The notes beneath the pieces are model-generated. The model was not told the DNA's origin. It saw nothing but the letters and a program-made list of their open reading frames with translations, and did no database searches. DNA of 64,000 nucleotides from Archegozetes longisetosus (taxonomy: Eukaryota > Arthropoda > Arachnida > Sarcoptiformes > Trhypochthoniidae): assembly GCA_018873245.2 (NCBI GenBank), contig JAEMBT020000003.1:1913843-1977842 (forward strand), given 5' to 3'. This document shows, in pieces, positions 23,608 to 35,139 of this stretch. Both the position numbers and the translations under genes were made by a program. The first letter of the stretch is position 1. Each line of letters starts with the position of its first letter.

Positions 23608-23767
23608 AGTAAAACCTCTATAAGTTGAACACATTTGGAATCAGTAAGTTCTATCTAACTTATAGAGGTGTTCAAGTTATAAAGGCTTTTTAACATTATG
23701 ATCTATAAAAAATGTTCAGAAATCTTGTTCAACTTCTAGAGGTTTTACTGCAGTTAGTATTCGAATT

Positions 23768-24115
23768 AGGATAACCAAGCGTCCAGATTTCAGCTTAACA
23801 AATCCAGAGTAGTCTCTAATTTGGACGCATTTTGTTCAGATTTTAGCAGAATAAATAGACAAAATTTGCCACAGATACTTCATTTTATTAGCAATTAAGT
23901 GAATATTTATTCTAAGGTAAAATATTTAATCTTTTGTAACTCTTCATCTCTGATATCTTGTTCGGAACTTCGAAAATAACTTTAAATACTCAGTGCTGCG
24001 AATTCATAAAAGAAATAAGATTATTTTTCACATTTGAAATTTTGTGACTTTCTATATTCATTGAGTACCGTAAATTTTAAGATTTTAAGAAAAATCTCAA
24101 AAGGAGAACTTTTGA
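23768..24115. repeat. Second copy of the AGGGTGAC-type dispersed repeat
   Basis: Matches 10841-11017 and 11560-11745 with the 540-base interruption absent. It therefore gives the uninterrupted form of the family. Confidence 0.55.
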
Positions 24116-24136
24116 TTTTTAGTTCAGGCTTAGGCT

Positions 24137-24656
24137 TAGTGTTGGAAAATTTCTAGTAATTAACTTTTGACGAGAAACTTCTTAGGAAGTCTCTAGAAAC
24201 ATTTCTAGAATTATTTCTAGGGTATAGAAATTTCCTCCCAATAAAATATACTGTGCCTCGGATTAATGAAAAAGGAGAATGTTTCAATAGCTATTTTTAT
24301 GCTCTTATGAATAAGACCATGTAAGCATTTTTAGATAAAATAACTTCAAAAATTAAATTATACCGCAAACTAGAAATTTTTATATAAATAGTGATTACTG
24401 TTTGATAACTATCTGTAATTCTTAAGATAATCATGAAATGTAAGTTAGTGAATCTGAATATCAATTAATGAGTGAATAATCGTTAATAATAAATAATTTG
24501 CTATTACTTAATAGTAAGTTCATAAAGAGAAAATTTCTCGATTATTGAAGAGAAATAATTTCTCTTATCTTAATTTTATCTTTCGAGAAAGTTTTATAGA
24601 AACTTTTTAGAAAGTTCCTCGGGAAAATTTCTTAGAACTTTCTTTTTACAACACTA
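24137..24656. mobile_element. hAT MITE with perfect CTTAGGCT duplication
   Basis: Ends TAGTGTTGGAAAA and TTTTTACAACACTA; CTTAGGCT is repeated exactly at 24129-24136 and 24657-24664. It shares its interior with 20313-20577 and 20179-20953. Length 520 bases, no coding capacity. Confidence 0.85.
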
Positions 24657-25148
24657 CTTAGGCTTGATAAGACTTGATCGCCCTAACTCGAATGCTTATC
24701 CATCTATGAAGTCGATAATTTACTCTAAAACTGAATGTGAAATCTTTGCAAATCGTTTGAGAAATTGTTTTTAAATTAATAATTGTGATGACTTCTCTCA
24801 ATAATATAGTACTGCTTCAGCTACTATTGAATAAAACTTTTAGATAAGTGAAATTTTTTACTCTCAAGCATTTGTATTCAAGTTTTATTTTGAAGATCTT
24901 TTGCAAAGCTAAAAACTTTAATGACCCAAAGGTAAAAATATTATTTTGGAATTGAAGTCATAATGATTGAATGTCATAAAAGTCAAATATAAAAAACTAA
25001 AAAATATTTTGAGAAGAGTTCAATTCAAATCTAACATGTTGATAAATTGTTTAGTTAAGAACGCTTTCCTGCCTTATTCACACTACTTTGTTTAAAATCT
25101 GTTCAAATTATCTCGAATTTTAGATCTAAACTCTTGAATATTATTAGT

Positions 25149-25698
25149 CCATAATGTGTCACTCCTCTCATTAAGATCTATCAACATTCTCTGCCAGGAA
25201 GGTTCGGAACTATGCTCTAAAATCAAATTTTGTTTATTCAATGGAACTTCCGGTTGTAGTTCATTACCAGATAAACAAAAAATAGGTTAAAAATGAGCTA
25301 AACTTTGTGAAAAAAACCCCATAAGTAATTGTCGAAGATTTTATCAAAAAGATAATCAACTGATTAAAGTGAATCATTACTTTTAATATATGAGCCAATA
25401 CTCAGATTTCAATGCACCACTCAGGCATTAGTAAAGCATTCAAAAGTTTGAATTAATTCAAGAGGTAATCGACAATTACTTATTTGATTACTTATTAATG
25501 CAAGTTCAGCAATTAATATAAGGGTTAGTTTCTCTATTTCTTAACTTAACTTTTTTAACCTATTTTTTCGTTTATCTGGTAATGAACTACAACCGGAAGT
25601 TCCATTGCATAAACAAAATTTAATGTTTAGAGCATAGTTCCGAACCTTCCTGGCAGAGAATGTTGATAGATCTTAAAGAGAGGAGTGACACATTATGG
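25149..25698. repeat. Foldback element with arms of about 150 bases
   Basis: Arms 25149-25299 and 25551-25698 are complementary. They share CACTCCTCTC, CTGCCAGGAAGGTTCGGAAC and CTTCCGGTTGTAGTTCATTA. The 250-base centre is AT-rich. No clear target duplication. Confidence 0.75.
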
Positions 25699-26077
25699 AA
25701 AAATTTAGGCAAATGCTTAGTTCTTGAGATTTGATGAAGTTAATCACATATGTTTGTCACTAGGATTATTGGCCATTGAGGTGTAAGTTTAGTTTATTCG
25801 ACTCCTTTTAGACACTGAAAGATTAAGTATTCTTCTTTTTGAGCTTTCTGCTCATTCGTGTGAGTGATGAAAATTAATATGTTTAATTTAGCGCGCCTCT
25901 TTAACGAGGTCTGTTTCAATGGTCAAGTATTTAATCTACAATTTCGTCGGTAGGTTTTAGTACAATTTGATTATATTAGGTTTGGTTAAGTTAAGTTAGG
26001 TTGCACCGATTGGCGCCGGTTAGGTGCGACTTTCACACAATTAAAATAATTATTTTACATTATTTCTTTTTCAGATC

Positions 26078-26270
26078 TAGAAACTTGGGCCCATACTCAA
26101 TGCATTTAATCAGAACGGAGGGCAATGAGGCGCAAATTTTTTTGGGAGGTATTCTTCACAAAACATTGGATATTCATCTGTGTGAATATCTATGGCAGCA
26201 TGAAATCGGCGCCTGTAATGATCTATTTCTCTCATTTCTGCTTAATATTATTCCTCTTTATGCTTTTTAA
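26078..26270 (+). pseudogene. Possible ISXO2-like transposase C-terminal fragment
   Basis: The end of this frame, LDIHLCEYLWQHEIG followed by NDLFLSFLLNIIPLY, resembles the last segment of ISXO2-type DDE transposases (a leucine-rich YL-E-W helix and then a FL-I-Y helix). The catalytic core and N-terminus are absent. The identification rests on pattern memory of one short segment. Confidence 0.4.
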
Positions 26271-26649
26271 AGCAATACTCGTTTGATAATCCGAATTTTA
26301 TCAATAACTTAATCGAAACATTTCCGTAAAGGAGGATAATATTTTTCTTTGGATGCCTGGGCTCAGTCCGATTTCGATGAGTGGCATATCATTTGAAAGG
26401 TCTTTTAATGCTGAACACAAGTCTTTAGGCGCTTTCTACCAAAATCAATAGTTTTCGAGTTATGAGGAGAAAACCGCCTTATGTTAAAAATCGATTTTCG
26501 GATTTTTAGCCACAAAAATATAAATTTTGTGTTGCCCGCTCCCTACCACGTGGAGGTAAACCCGAAAAAAGCATAAAACTAAAACCAGCACTATAAATAA
26601 AATACAAACTAAGAGGTTAAAATAATTAATCTGTGTCAGTGCTATCCGG

Positions 26650-26825
26650 ATAGACAGAATGCTTAAAAAAGTCATCAAATTGTCCACCGGTGACGTAATC
26701 TCGGATAGGTACCTGCCATATCCGAGATACCACAGAACTGTCATTATATGTGCACAGCACCCGACAGTTCTGAGGCCATTTTTGCACTGACAACAGTATT
26801 CAATTATTGCATCGGTTCCGGACAT
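26650..26825 (-). pseudogene. SWIM-type zinc finger fragment
   Basis: The minus-strand frame from 26825 reads CCQCKNGLRTVGCCAHIMTV, then LWYLGYGRYLSE, which fits the SWIM pattern C-x-C...C-x-H. In arthropod genomes this kind of SWIM finger is found in transposon-associated proteins. The frame after about residue 55 becomes unrelated hydrophobic sequence, so this is a truncated relic. Confidence 0.55.
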
Positions 26826-26844
26826 TTTCTTATCTACTAAACCC

Positions 26845-27190
26845 TAGGTAAGTCAGCAGCTGGTCAGAGGCCGGCCTTGTTCACAGGATGACTAGGCCTT
26901 TCAGCGAATAGCCACCCTACCCTACCCTACCCCGGAGGAATGGGCTCTCCTGGGAACAAGACCCCGGCACTGGGGCATCCGTACCAGGTAGTGCCACACC
27001 CCTACTAGGTAGGGTGGTGGCTATCATACCCTCCAGGGAGGGTGTGGCCCACCTGACCGGGTAGACCCAGCCCAGGTCACAGAACCGACCCCTTAGAGGG
27101 GTGTCGGCCTGCCCCGATCCCTTTGCGAATCATTACTGGAAGCACTTTGCCAGATTTAGAAAGTCAGTAGGCCCCTAGAGGCTTTCTCTA
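26845..27190. repeat. GC-rich island, probable retroelement or SINE-like debris
   Basis: A sharply GC-rich stretch in AT-rich DNA, with CCCTACCCTACCCTACCCC, GTACCAGGTAGTGCCACACC and AGGGAGGGTGTGGCCC. Several short inverted pairs could fold. No frame with a recognisable domain. Composition differs strongly from the surroundings and suggests an inserted repeat. Confidence 0.45.
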
Positions 27191-28302
27191 TGATGAGCAT
27201 CTAATTCTGCTTGACAAGACCTTTTTAAAGATAAATATATATTATAAAGGTTTTGATCTTATAATGCCTGAATTTGTAATAACCGTCCCATACCTTTTGG
27301 AGCTTATAACTCGGAAACGGAATGAGATAGACTATAAGTTGTATATATATTTTGACTCAGGGTGAGATCTATCCAAGGAAACCTAAATCAGCTGAGCCCA
27401 AAAATATTATCTTCCTTTGCATATAAGTTTTTTAATTAATGTGTTCCTGTATGTGAAGTTTTATTAAAATTCTCTGTCGGGAAAGTTCAGGATTTCCCCA
27501 GTATTTATTATCTAAGCTTGAGTTATCATATTCTTAAACGGAGCATGATGCTTCAAGTGAATTTGTGTCAAATTCAAAAGTTTGATCCAGGCTTTAACAA
27601 ATATTTTCGAGTAAATGTCCGTTTATTTTTGTTCGTAGTTCGGTTCTGTTTAAACATTATATTAATACACTTTTCATCGAGAACAACAGTAATACAAATT
27701 AATTTTAGGTTAAATTAACAAGAAATGAATTCAATTTTTCTCGGGTTTGATTTTTTATAGCTTCACATCTGCGAATATTTTTAGTATTCCTTTTCAAAAG
27801 TTGTTTGAAACACTATCATCAGAGACAAGTTTATTAGCAGATTTAATACATCACACGAAAGTTGAGTTTTATTTAGAAATTATTGAACAAAATGATATCT
27901 AATCTCTGAAAGGAATGTTAAAAATTACCTGGACGATACTCATTAGGCGTCTGCATGATATCAAACAATATTCTAGAGTTTTTCAAGATATTTCATTACT
28001 CAAGCCGTATATTAACTTAGATTTTTATAATTTATCTATTCATTAAATTTGTTTTTCATAATAACTTTGGTATACAGTGAAAGTTCTAGATTATTCATAA
28101 ATATCTACAGAAATTTCATTAGAGAATAGAAACATTACATGAATTTCTTCTTAGTTTAAATTACTTTATACTACAACAATTAGTTCATGTGGATATACTT
28201 TTGAAAAAACAATGTCAGAATTTTGCCACGTATTGTGTACCAAATTTAACTGAATTCACATTTAATTATTGACACGTGTTGTAATTAATTTAGTCATGAT
28301 TA
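27191..28302. other. AT-rich stretch without a recognisable gene
   Basis: No supported domain or repeat pair. Confidence 0.35.
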
Positions 28303-28396
28303 CATGACATTAGCGCGCAAATGAGACTACCGCGCGGTATTGTCGTGTGCGGTAGTGTCGTTTGTGCGGTAGTGTCATTTGCGCGGTAATGTCGTG
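28303..28396. repeat. CG-rich short hairpin element, copy 1
   Basis: The inverted ends CATGACATTAGCGCGCAAATGA and CACGACATTACCGCGCAAATGA (complement) enclose repeated GCGGTA(G/A)TGTCGT units of about 13-17 bases. A related copy is at 51055-51189; both share ATGAGACTACCGCGCGGTAT. Confidence 0.7.
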
Positions 28397-28859
28397 CTAG
28401 CTTCTATTAAGTCATACTAATCCAATTTTTAATAATAAAAATGTATAAACTATAGCTATCCATTATTTCTTTCAATTAATCTTTGATAAGTATCGAATTC
28501 CAGCAGAATCAGCTTTAGATGCACTTAAAATCTATAGGGAGTGTCGGAAGCCATCGTATACAAGCAACAATTTTTCCAATGTTCGAAACTCTTTCGAGAT
28601 CACCGAAAAAGTTTCTTCAAATCCTAAGGTTTTTAACTAAAAAGCGCATAAATCTCTCGATTTTGCATCATCTTTTGTGATAATTTCTCCCAAGGTAAAG
28701 GAAATAAAAAATGCATAACATGTTTCTATAACAATAATTTGTCAATGTAGCGCCAAAATCAAAATTATAATAATTATTTCATTCCCCGCGACCTAAAGCG
28801 CTACTATTTCTTGAAAAATAAGACTCCAGTTGTGAAATGTGAACTCTGATACCATTTGC

Positions 28860-30348
28860 GATGCTTTCCAGACTCTTGATTTCGTAACTATGATCAGATT
28901 GTTTGGAAACGACTCGGTACGGCTCTGTGTACGCTGGAGTAAGTTATTTGTCTGATGATTTGAGGGAATCTTTTCACTAGTGACTCGACTTCTATGTTTA
29001 TGTATTTATGAATTTTATCATACATTAACATTTTCTTCTGTTTGAATGCTTCAGTACGTTTAATCGCGAGTTTGCGGTCTTCAACCACTTTCGACTTGAA
29101 CGTTATCTGTGATTCCAAATAGTAGATATTTCGGTGTGAGGCCAGTGACTGAATGGATAGTTGAATCGTAACTATGAATCACTTCTGGTAATAGTGTCGA
29201 CCATTAACGTTTTGGCTTCTCATTGATTAAAATTTTGAGTCGAGTAATAATAATGTGATTGACTTTTTCATTTAGTCCATTAGTCTGTGGATGATAGGCT
29301 GATCTATAGGAATGTCGAATGTGCTGTTCGAGGAATCGATTGAACACTTTACTAATAAAATTTGTTCCATTGTCGGTGATAAGTCTTGAATTAGTAGGTG
29401 GTGCGAGTGTTGCAAACGCATTCTTCAATACATTGATAGCAGCTGCGGCTGTGTTAGTCGGTGTTGCCTGAGCCCAGACGTAACGTGAGTGATGGTCGAT
29501 CAAAACCTGAATATACTTAGCCTTTGATGTTTCTGCGATCGATCCCATAACGATCGTGTCCATTACCAGCAATCGCATCGTTTCATCTGGCGTTTTGAGA
29601 GGTTTGAGTTGACCATATGTTACATGAAGTGCTGGTTTGACGAGTTGACACTGATGGAATGTACATACATGTTGTTTAACATCTGAATTAAGCGTTGACC
29701 AATAGAATCGTTTCGTTACATATTGAAGAGATGATTGTATACCAGAATGTCCCAGCTCTTCGTGGCATGACTTGAGTACTTGAGGAATGAGTTGTTTGGG
29801 AACGACGGGTCGCTTGATCCCTTTTCGTTGATAACAAATAATGTCGTTATGAATGATTTGCTTATTTATTGGCTTCAGATCTGCTTTACGTTGTGCTTCT
29901 AGTATTGCCGTGTTAGCGATGAGAAAGTTTACAGGTGCAAGCGATATAGCGTCAACGTGTGACATCCGCGCTCCGGGTCTGTTTTACAATGAAGTCATAA
30001 ACTGATAGACATATTGCCCATCGATGTACTCTTCCTCTAGGGTTCTTGAAATTAAACAACCATTGAAGTGATGAGCAATCGGAGACAACAGTGATAACCG
30101 TTGAAGTATTTATCAAAGTGTTCGATTGAGTTAAAGATTGCTAGACATTCGCGTTCATACGAAGCATACTTTTCTTCTTCTTTTGTGAGTCGTCTTGAAT
30201 AGTATGAGATCGGATGTCCGTCTTGTGTTAGCATTGCTCCAATTCCGATCTCACTCGCGTCCGTAAGATTTATAATTGTTAAGACTGATGGACTTATCAC
30301 TGGATTCAATGGAAAGATTAATCTGTGATTTGAAAAATTAATTCTCAA
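28860..30348 (-). mobile_element. Ty3-type retrotransposon fragment: RNase H and integrase
   Basis: On the minus strand, 30348-30052 encodes an RNase H start (TDASEIGIGAML, then YYSRRLTKEEEKYASYEREC). After frame changes, 29965-29204 encodes the integrase, with the H2C2 finger region, DTIV, LIDHHSRYVW, LITDNGTNF and YHPQTNGLNEKVN around the DDE core. A further frame at 29118-28900 looks like the integrase C-terminal region (RTEAFKQKKMLMYDKIHKY). Gag, protease and reverse transcriptase are missing and no LTRs were found. Frameshifts and truncation make it inactive. The inverted duplication begins inside its RNase H part. Confidence 0.85.
29204..29965 (-). pseudogene. Ty3-type integrase fragment
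   Basis: A frame of about 250 residues. It includes an H-x-H...C-x2-C-like zinc region (HEELGHSG, FHQCQLVK) and the DDE catalytic core with aspartates in DTIV and TDNGTNF and the glutamate in NGLNEKVN. It is bounded by stops and continues in another frame on both sides, so it is the remnant of a polyprotein, not a free gene. Integrases of this type join cDNA ends into chromosomes. Confidence 0.82.
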
Positions 30349-30358
30349 CTTTTGATTT

Positions 30359-30482
30359 GAAGAGCTTATTTCTAAAAGGATTTAAGTGACTATATTATAA
30401 AGTCCGTAAAGATTATAATGAGCACTCAAAATAACGTACCTTATAATATAGACACTTAAACCTTTTTCGAAATAAGCTCTTC
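30359..30482. repeat. Hairpin MITE, copy 2
   Basis: Same 124-base hairpin as 719-842, in the other arm of the inverted duplication, with a few substitutions in the loop. Confidence 0.8.
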
Positions 30483-30860
30483 ATTTTATGGGATATACCT
30501 TATTGAGGTGATCGTCACTCATTTCTGACAAAAAATTAAAATTCTTTTTTAATTAATTTGCGTCTCAGACTTGCTTAAGCTTCAATTTATTGTATTTCAG
30601 TATATCGTTGTATGTATTGTATATGAACGTTAGCAATAAAATAGAGAATTGTCTTGAATTTGGAGTTTTTCCTACCACTAATCATAATCTGAAGGATTTG
30701 TGGTTATCATAAAATTATAGAACTAAATGTCTGATATTTCAATATTAATAGTAATCAATGAATGAATAGGCATTTTTTATGATGAAGTCATAGAAGAATT
30801 GCAAAATTTAGTGGAAATATCTAAAAGATTAATAACACATGTTTAACATCTCACGTTTTC

Positions 30861-30872
30861 TATAATATAAAG
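30861..30872 (+). promoter_or_regulatory. TATA-like box of secreted gene B
   Basis: TATAATATAAAG lies about 98 bases before the ATG at 30959. The copy A counterpart is at 352-363 on the minus strand. Confidence 0.5.
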
Positions 30873-30958
30873 ACAGAATTTGAGTGTTTAAAACTCATTC
30901 AAGAAAAAATATTTCGATTGACTTGTAATAAAGTTAATTAAATTAGAATTAACCTAAA

Positions 30959-31399
30959 ATGTTGTTTTTTATTACTCTTTCGATCTGTCTGTCAATGGTA
31001 TTATCGATTCCTTCTGATTATTTCGAACTGAAGCCATCAGAAGAATTGACGAAATGTATGTCAATACATTCTCATGAATGGGAAAAATGTTCTGATGCTT
31101 GGGTCGCTATAATTGAAGGTACGTTAGGCGCCGACATTAATATATTGAAGACAAATCCAGACTCATTATCTGATTCTTTGAGAAAACCACTTTGTTGTGG
31201 TTTCTATTCATGGGAATCATGTGTTCTAAAAGTTGTGAGCACTACACCTGGTTGTAAAGTAGCACTCGAACAATTTCTGCCCAAATTGGAAAAAGAAGGT
31301 CCAACTCTAGCATTGCATCAATCAATGGAAAGTTTTTGTATCAAATTCCCTAAATCTTTGACTACTTGTGAAAAATCTGTCAATTCAACTCAATTTTAA
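30959..31399 (+). CDS. Small secreted 8-cysteine protein, copy B
   Basis: A single-exon 146-residue protein. Residues 1-16 (MLFFITLSICLSMVLS) are a signal peptide. The mature part has eight cysteines in the order C-x10-C, CC-x7-C-x10-C, C-x9-C, shared with the genes at 57443, 61544 and 63333. It starts right after AACCTAAA and ends with a short tail beyond the last cysteine; AATAAA follows near 31436. Eight cysteines suggest four disulphides in an extracellular, mostly helical protein. The spacing loosely recalls nematode DUF19-type domains, but I cannot confirm homology. Function unknown; secretion is inferred from the signal peptide only. Confidence 0.85.
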   Translation: MLFFITLSICLSMVLSIPSDYFELKPSEELTKCMSIHSHEWEKCSDAWVAIIEGTLGADINILKTNPDSLSDSLRKPLCCGFYSWESCVLKVVSTTPGCKVALEQFLPKLEKEGPTLALHQSMESFCIKFPKSLTTCEKSVNSTQF

Positions 31400-31439
31400 A
31401 TTCTATAAAATTGTATTGAATGAAATATAATTTGAATAA

Positions 31440-31985
31440 ATCTCGAAAATACGATTGGATTAAAAAAATTTTACTGAATTAATTGAAACTTGGAAATTAT
31501 AAATGCTTCAGACTATTTTTATCACTTGAAAAAAATTCATAGAAAATATTTAATGACTTTGTAAGACTAAATTATATTAAACTCAGTATTTAATATCTCA
31601 TAAAACTTTAAAATCCTTTTCAACAATAGAAACAGTCATTATTCTTAATTTTAAAGCAATTTAATTAGCATTTGATAATATCAAATGTATAAGTTTGTGA
31701 TTTTTGAGAAAAAATTTTTTGATTATATTTAATGCGCAGTAAATATGAAGTTTCCTACTTATTAACTCAATAAATATTTCTTAAACTCAAAACTCAATGA
31801 TATAAACTTGTAATGTGTCAACTTTGATAAATATGGAATAATTAAAGTGAAGTCAGTATTCGGTTAACTTTGTATTTAGTCAAGCGCTGAATAAAGTTTA
31901 AAATGTAATTATAAGCCCTTTTGCTTTTGCAAACAAGTATAGAAGTACTTTTCGACTTTTATGCTTGATATATAGAATGTAGACA
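31440..31985. other. AT-rich stretch without a recognisable gene
   Basis: Only the 3' flank of secreted gene B and short random frames. Confidence 0.35.
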
Positions 31986-32244
31986 TACAGTCACGGAAAA
32001 ATCTAAAGTACCAACTAAATTTGATCTAGTTTCTTATTCTTTAATTTGATTTTGATTTCAGAAATATTATTTGTGAGTAATCACGGAAGAAATAATTTTT
32101 AAAAATTTTAAAAATTCATCCTGGTAAATTATTTACAACAGATTTTTTAATTCTAATTTAGTAAAGCTTACAAAATGAGTCGATACTTGTTTCAGGAAAT
32201 TTTCAAGAATCACTTATTTGACATGGTAATTTGTTAAACATTAA

Positions 32245-32701
32245 CCCTTTGTATCAACTTAACATCCGTAAACGTAAAATTTACAGGGGGTTAAATGTTC
32301 GCTTTATATCTGTTCCAGGATGAGCCGAATGCAATCACAATGAAGGTTAGCCCTTGCTTTTGAAGTTTTAGTTAACTAATTAATTAATTTCTAGTTGTTA
32401 TCTGCTACAGCGTCATCGGTGGTTCAAATTGCTAGTAGTGACATTATAGCGCTACGACACACATTGTAAACACGAAGCACTGCAATGTTAAAGGAATTTC
32501 TGTCCTTAGAGAGACATATTGCCAGAAAAAATTTTATAGAAATAAAGTTATAAGTCTCAATTAATCATGATTTTTGTCAATCAAAGTAAGATATATGACT
32601 GAGGAATAGCTGAATTTTCAAGAAATGACGACATTCTGTTGATTTTAGAGAGATTTTTAAACTCAAACGGGAACATTTGACTCCACAGTTGTGACGAAGC
32701 G
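32245..32701. mobile_element. piggyBac-like MITE, copy 1 (eroded end)
   Basis: Flanked by TTAA at 32241-32244 and 32702-32705. Starts CCCTTTGTATC; the right end is eroded (GTGACGAAGCG). The interior matches 45897-46334, including CTACAGCGTCATCGGTGGTTCA. The related foldback at 49207-49902 has no insert at the equivalent site near 49500. Confidence 0.8.
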
Positions 32702-32793
32702 TTAATGTAATCAATATAATTTCTATTTAATCGTTCTTCTTGACTTTTTCCAGAAGCTCTTAATTTATAAATTTCTGAAACTTTAACTCTATT

Positions 32794-33220
32794 TATAGAT
32801 CACTGTTTTCGGGTTAAACCCGAAAAACCTCGCACCTCCACAAACTTGATTTTAATTTACTCTGCACTCAATACACGTTTTCGTCCATTAGAAAACAGTT
32901 TTCTGTTTACTTTTATTAAGATGAGCAATAGAGATGGGAAGAAATAAGAAATGTTTCCTGCGGTAGCCTAAACGTTGAAAGATCAATCGGTAAGTTTCGT
33001 GATACAATTTCAAGAAAAGAACTAGACTCTCACAGAATAGTTTGAATTTAAACACAATACTATATCTTAATAGTGATATTGAAGGACATTTTAAATGATG
33101 TGATTTGTTAATTTAGTGGTTAAATAAAACCCGATTTAATCCAAAATTTTTACTGCAAAATAAAGCCCGAAAAACTCGCTGATTTTAGCATAAAATAAAA
33201 CCCGTAAACAGTGATCTCTA
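32794..33220. mobile_element. hAT MITE with perfect ACTCTATT duplication
   Basis: Ends TATAGATCACTGTTTTCGGG and, complemented, TAGAGATCACTGTTTACGGG. ACTCTATT is repeated at 32786-32793 and 33221-33228. The second foldback copy reads through this site without the insert. A fragment of the same family is at 37946-38028. Confidence 0.85.
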
Positions 33221-33924
33221 ACTCTATTGTATTGATCACATTAATGTTTAAAAAACTACCATGTCAAATGAGTATTTTTTCAAAAATTTCATGAAACACG
33301 TATCGACTCATTTTTGAGCTTTACTGAATATAACTGAAAAATCTGAAAACGACCTTGTATTTTTTAGGTTCTAAAAATACTGTTTTAAGTTATTCATCAG
33401 GATGAATTTAATTTTTTAAAAATCATTCCTTCCATGATTACTCACAAACAATATTTCTGAAATCAAAACCGAATTTCAAGAATAAGGAACTAGATTAAAT
33501 TTAGTTGATACTTTAGATTTTTCCATGACTGCATGTCTCTTTCCTGTTAATCAATCAGTCATTCGATTTATAAGCTATAAATTGAGTTAAATATAAAAAA
33601 TCAGAGTATTTTTTCTGAGCAACCATGGGAGCTTATACCAAGTGATTACATGTCAACCGTGAGGGACAGTCCTTCTATGGTAATCTGTAGGGCACTTTTG
33701 TTCTGCAATTTATCAACTTTAATACTAAAAATTTTATTCTTATCAGATTTAGTTTATAAATAGTATTCATAAGAATTATATAAATAAAATCCCTACGGGA
33801 TATCAAGAAAACACATTTAATCAAAATAATGAGTTGAATTTTATTAAATACTTTATTTTGAAATTTTTTAATATTAATTTTGTTAAGCATGTATTTTTTA
33901 GGAATGCTGCAATTTAAATGAATT

Positions 33925-35135
33925 TTTTAAAAATTACCTGTTGATGAAAATTTAAATAATGATCATATTGCTGAAACAATTAACAGTATTCATGCACAAT
34001 TTAAAATAGAAAGCAGTGTCTTAAAAACCACAACAGATAATGCCTCGAGCTTTGTAAAAGCATTCAAGATGCATAAGAATGAAGAATTTGAATATGGTAG
34101 TGAAACAGATGAAGATGAAACAAGATAAGAAATAAGCGATGCTCATGATAATAACTCAGAAGTAACCAGTTGTACTGATATTCCTGAAAAAGATGGGAGA
34201 AAAATGAAATGTCTCTACCTGATCAGAGATGTTGCAGATATACGCTCAGTTTGATTGCCACAACTATTGTGAAAGATGGAACGATAAGTAAAGCCATTCA
34301 TCAAAAACAATGTCTAAATGTCAAGCATTATGGATCAAAGTTAGTTTTAGCACCAAAATGCAGATATTGTTCCAGAAACTATTAATGGTCACTTAGTTAT
34401 TCCATGTCCAACCGATGGATTCCTATTATGAAGCAGTCAAGAAATTGGTATTAATATAAGGTGAATTAAATGATGTATGTAAAACCTTAAGTTTGCCACA
34501 GTTTTAACAACAAGAAATTCAATATTTAAAAGAATACATCAAAATCATGCACCCAATAGCTACTGCAATAACAGTTTTAGGAGGCGAGAAGAACTGCTAT
34601 TCAGAAGTGATTATCCCAACTATCATCAAAATTAAAGAAACTTTGAGTGGAAACTCCTCTATAGTCGCTGCACCTCTAAAATGTGTGCTTTTGACAAGAA
34701 TTGAAACAAGATTTAGTAAGTATTTCAAAGACCGCGAGTTTATCTTAGCAGCGGTAACATCCGAAGTTCAACTTATCATGGATTAGTGATGCGACATTAA
34801 AAGCCAAAGTATTCGAGCTATTGTACTCATCAGTTAAAGATCAAGAACCAACAACATCTAATTGAGAAGACAGAACATGATTCTGATGATGACATTTTGT
34901 CATTTAGCCAAAATGATTCAGTCAATATGGATAAATGCATACAATATCTTTCCGATAGAGAACACGATTTTAAAATGTTAGATCGTTATCCTATCATCAA
35001 ACAGTTGTTTATTCAATATAATACTGCCATATCATCAAGTGCACCGGTAGAATGTCTCTTCAGTACAGCCTCTATCATTCTTACGAAGAGAAGAAATCGG
35101 TTGTCCGTTGATTTATTTGAAACCTGCCTTTATTA
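33925..35135 (+). pseudogene. hAT transposase relic (ZBED-like)
   Basis: Pieces of a hAT transposase appear in order but in changing frames. About 33960-34130 has TTTDNASSFVKAFK, the typical segment after the first catalytic aspartate. About 34210-34330 has LPDQRCCRYTLSLIAT, a variant of the C-x2-H region. 34547-34786 has MHPIATAITVLGGEKNCYSE. 34897-35135 has the C-terminal dimerisation signature YPIIKQLFIQYNTAISSSAP, then VECLFSTASIILTKRRNRLS. Multiple stops and frameshifts make it inactive. No terminal repeats were found close by. Confidence 0.8.
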
Positions 35136-35139
35136 AGTT

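Larger units (their letters stand above)
23051..23750. mobile_element. Tigger/pogo-like MITE interrupted by a hAT element
   Basis: The right end reads GTTCAACTTCTAGAGGTTTTACTG (23727-23750). The left end, CAGTAAAAC-CTCTATAAGTTGAAC, is split between 23051-23059 and 23616 onward by the hAT insertion and one copy of its target duplication. CAGTAAAACCTCTATAA is typical of Tigger/pogo ends. TA precedes the left end. Confidence 0.65.
30265..31223 (+). repeat. Right arm of the long inverted duplication
   Basis: Complement of 1-936 (see that entry). The match begins inside the Ty3 RNase H region and reaches at least 31223, beyond which the partner is outside the window. The hairpin MITE copy is at 30359-30482. 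Confidence 0.92.
31988..33531. mobile_element. Tc1-type foldback carrying two nested MITEs, copy 1
   Basis: The ends read CAGTCACGGAAAAATCTAAAG (left) and the near-complement on the right. The arms, about 31988-32240 and 33229-33531, match those of the shorter copy at 49207-49902. Two elements sit in the centre, 32245-32701 (piggyBac-like) and 32794-33220 (hAT), and explain the extra length. Confidence 0.82.
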
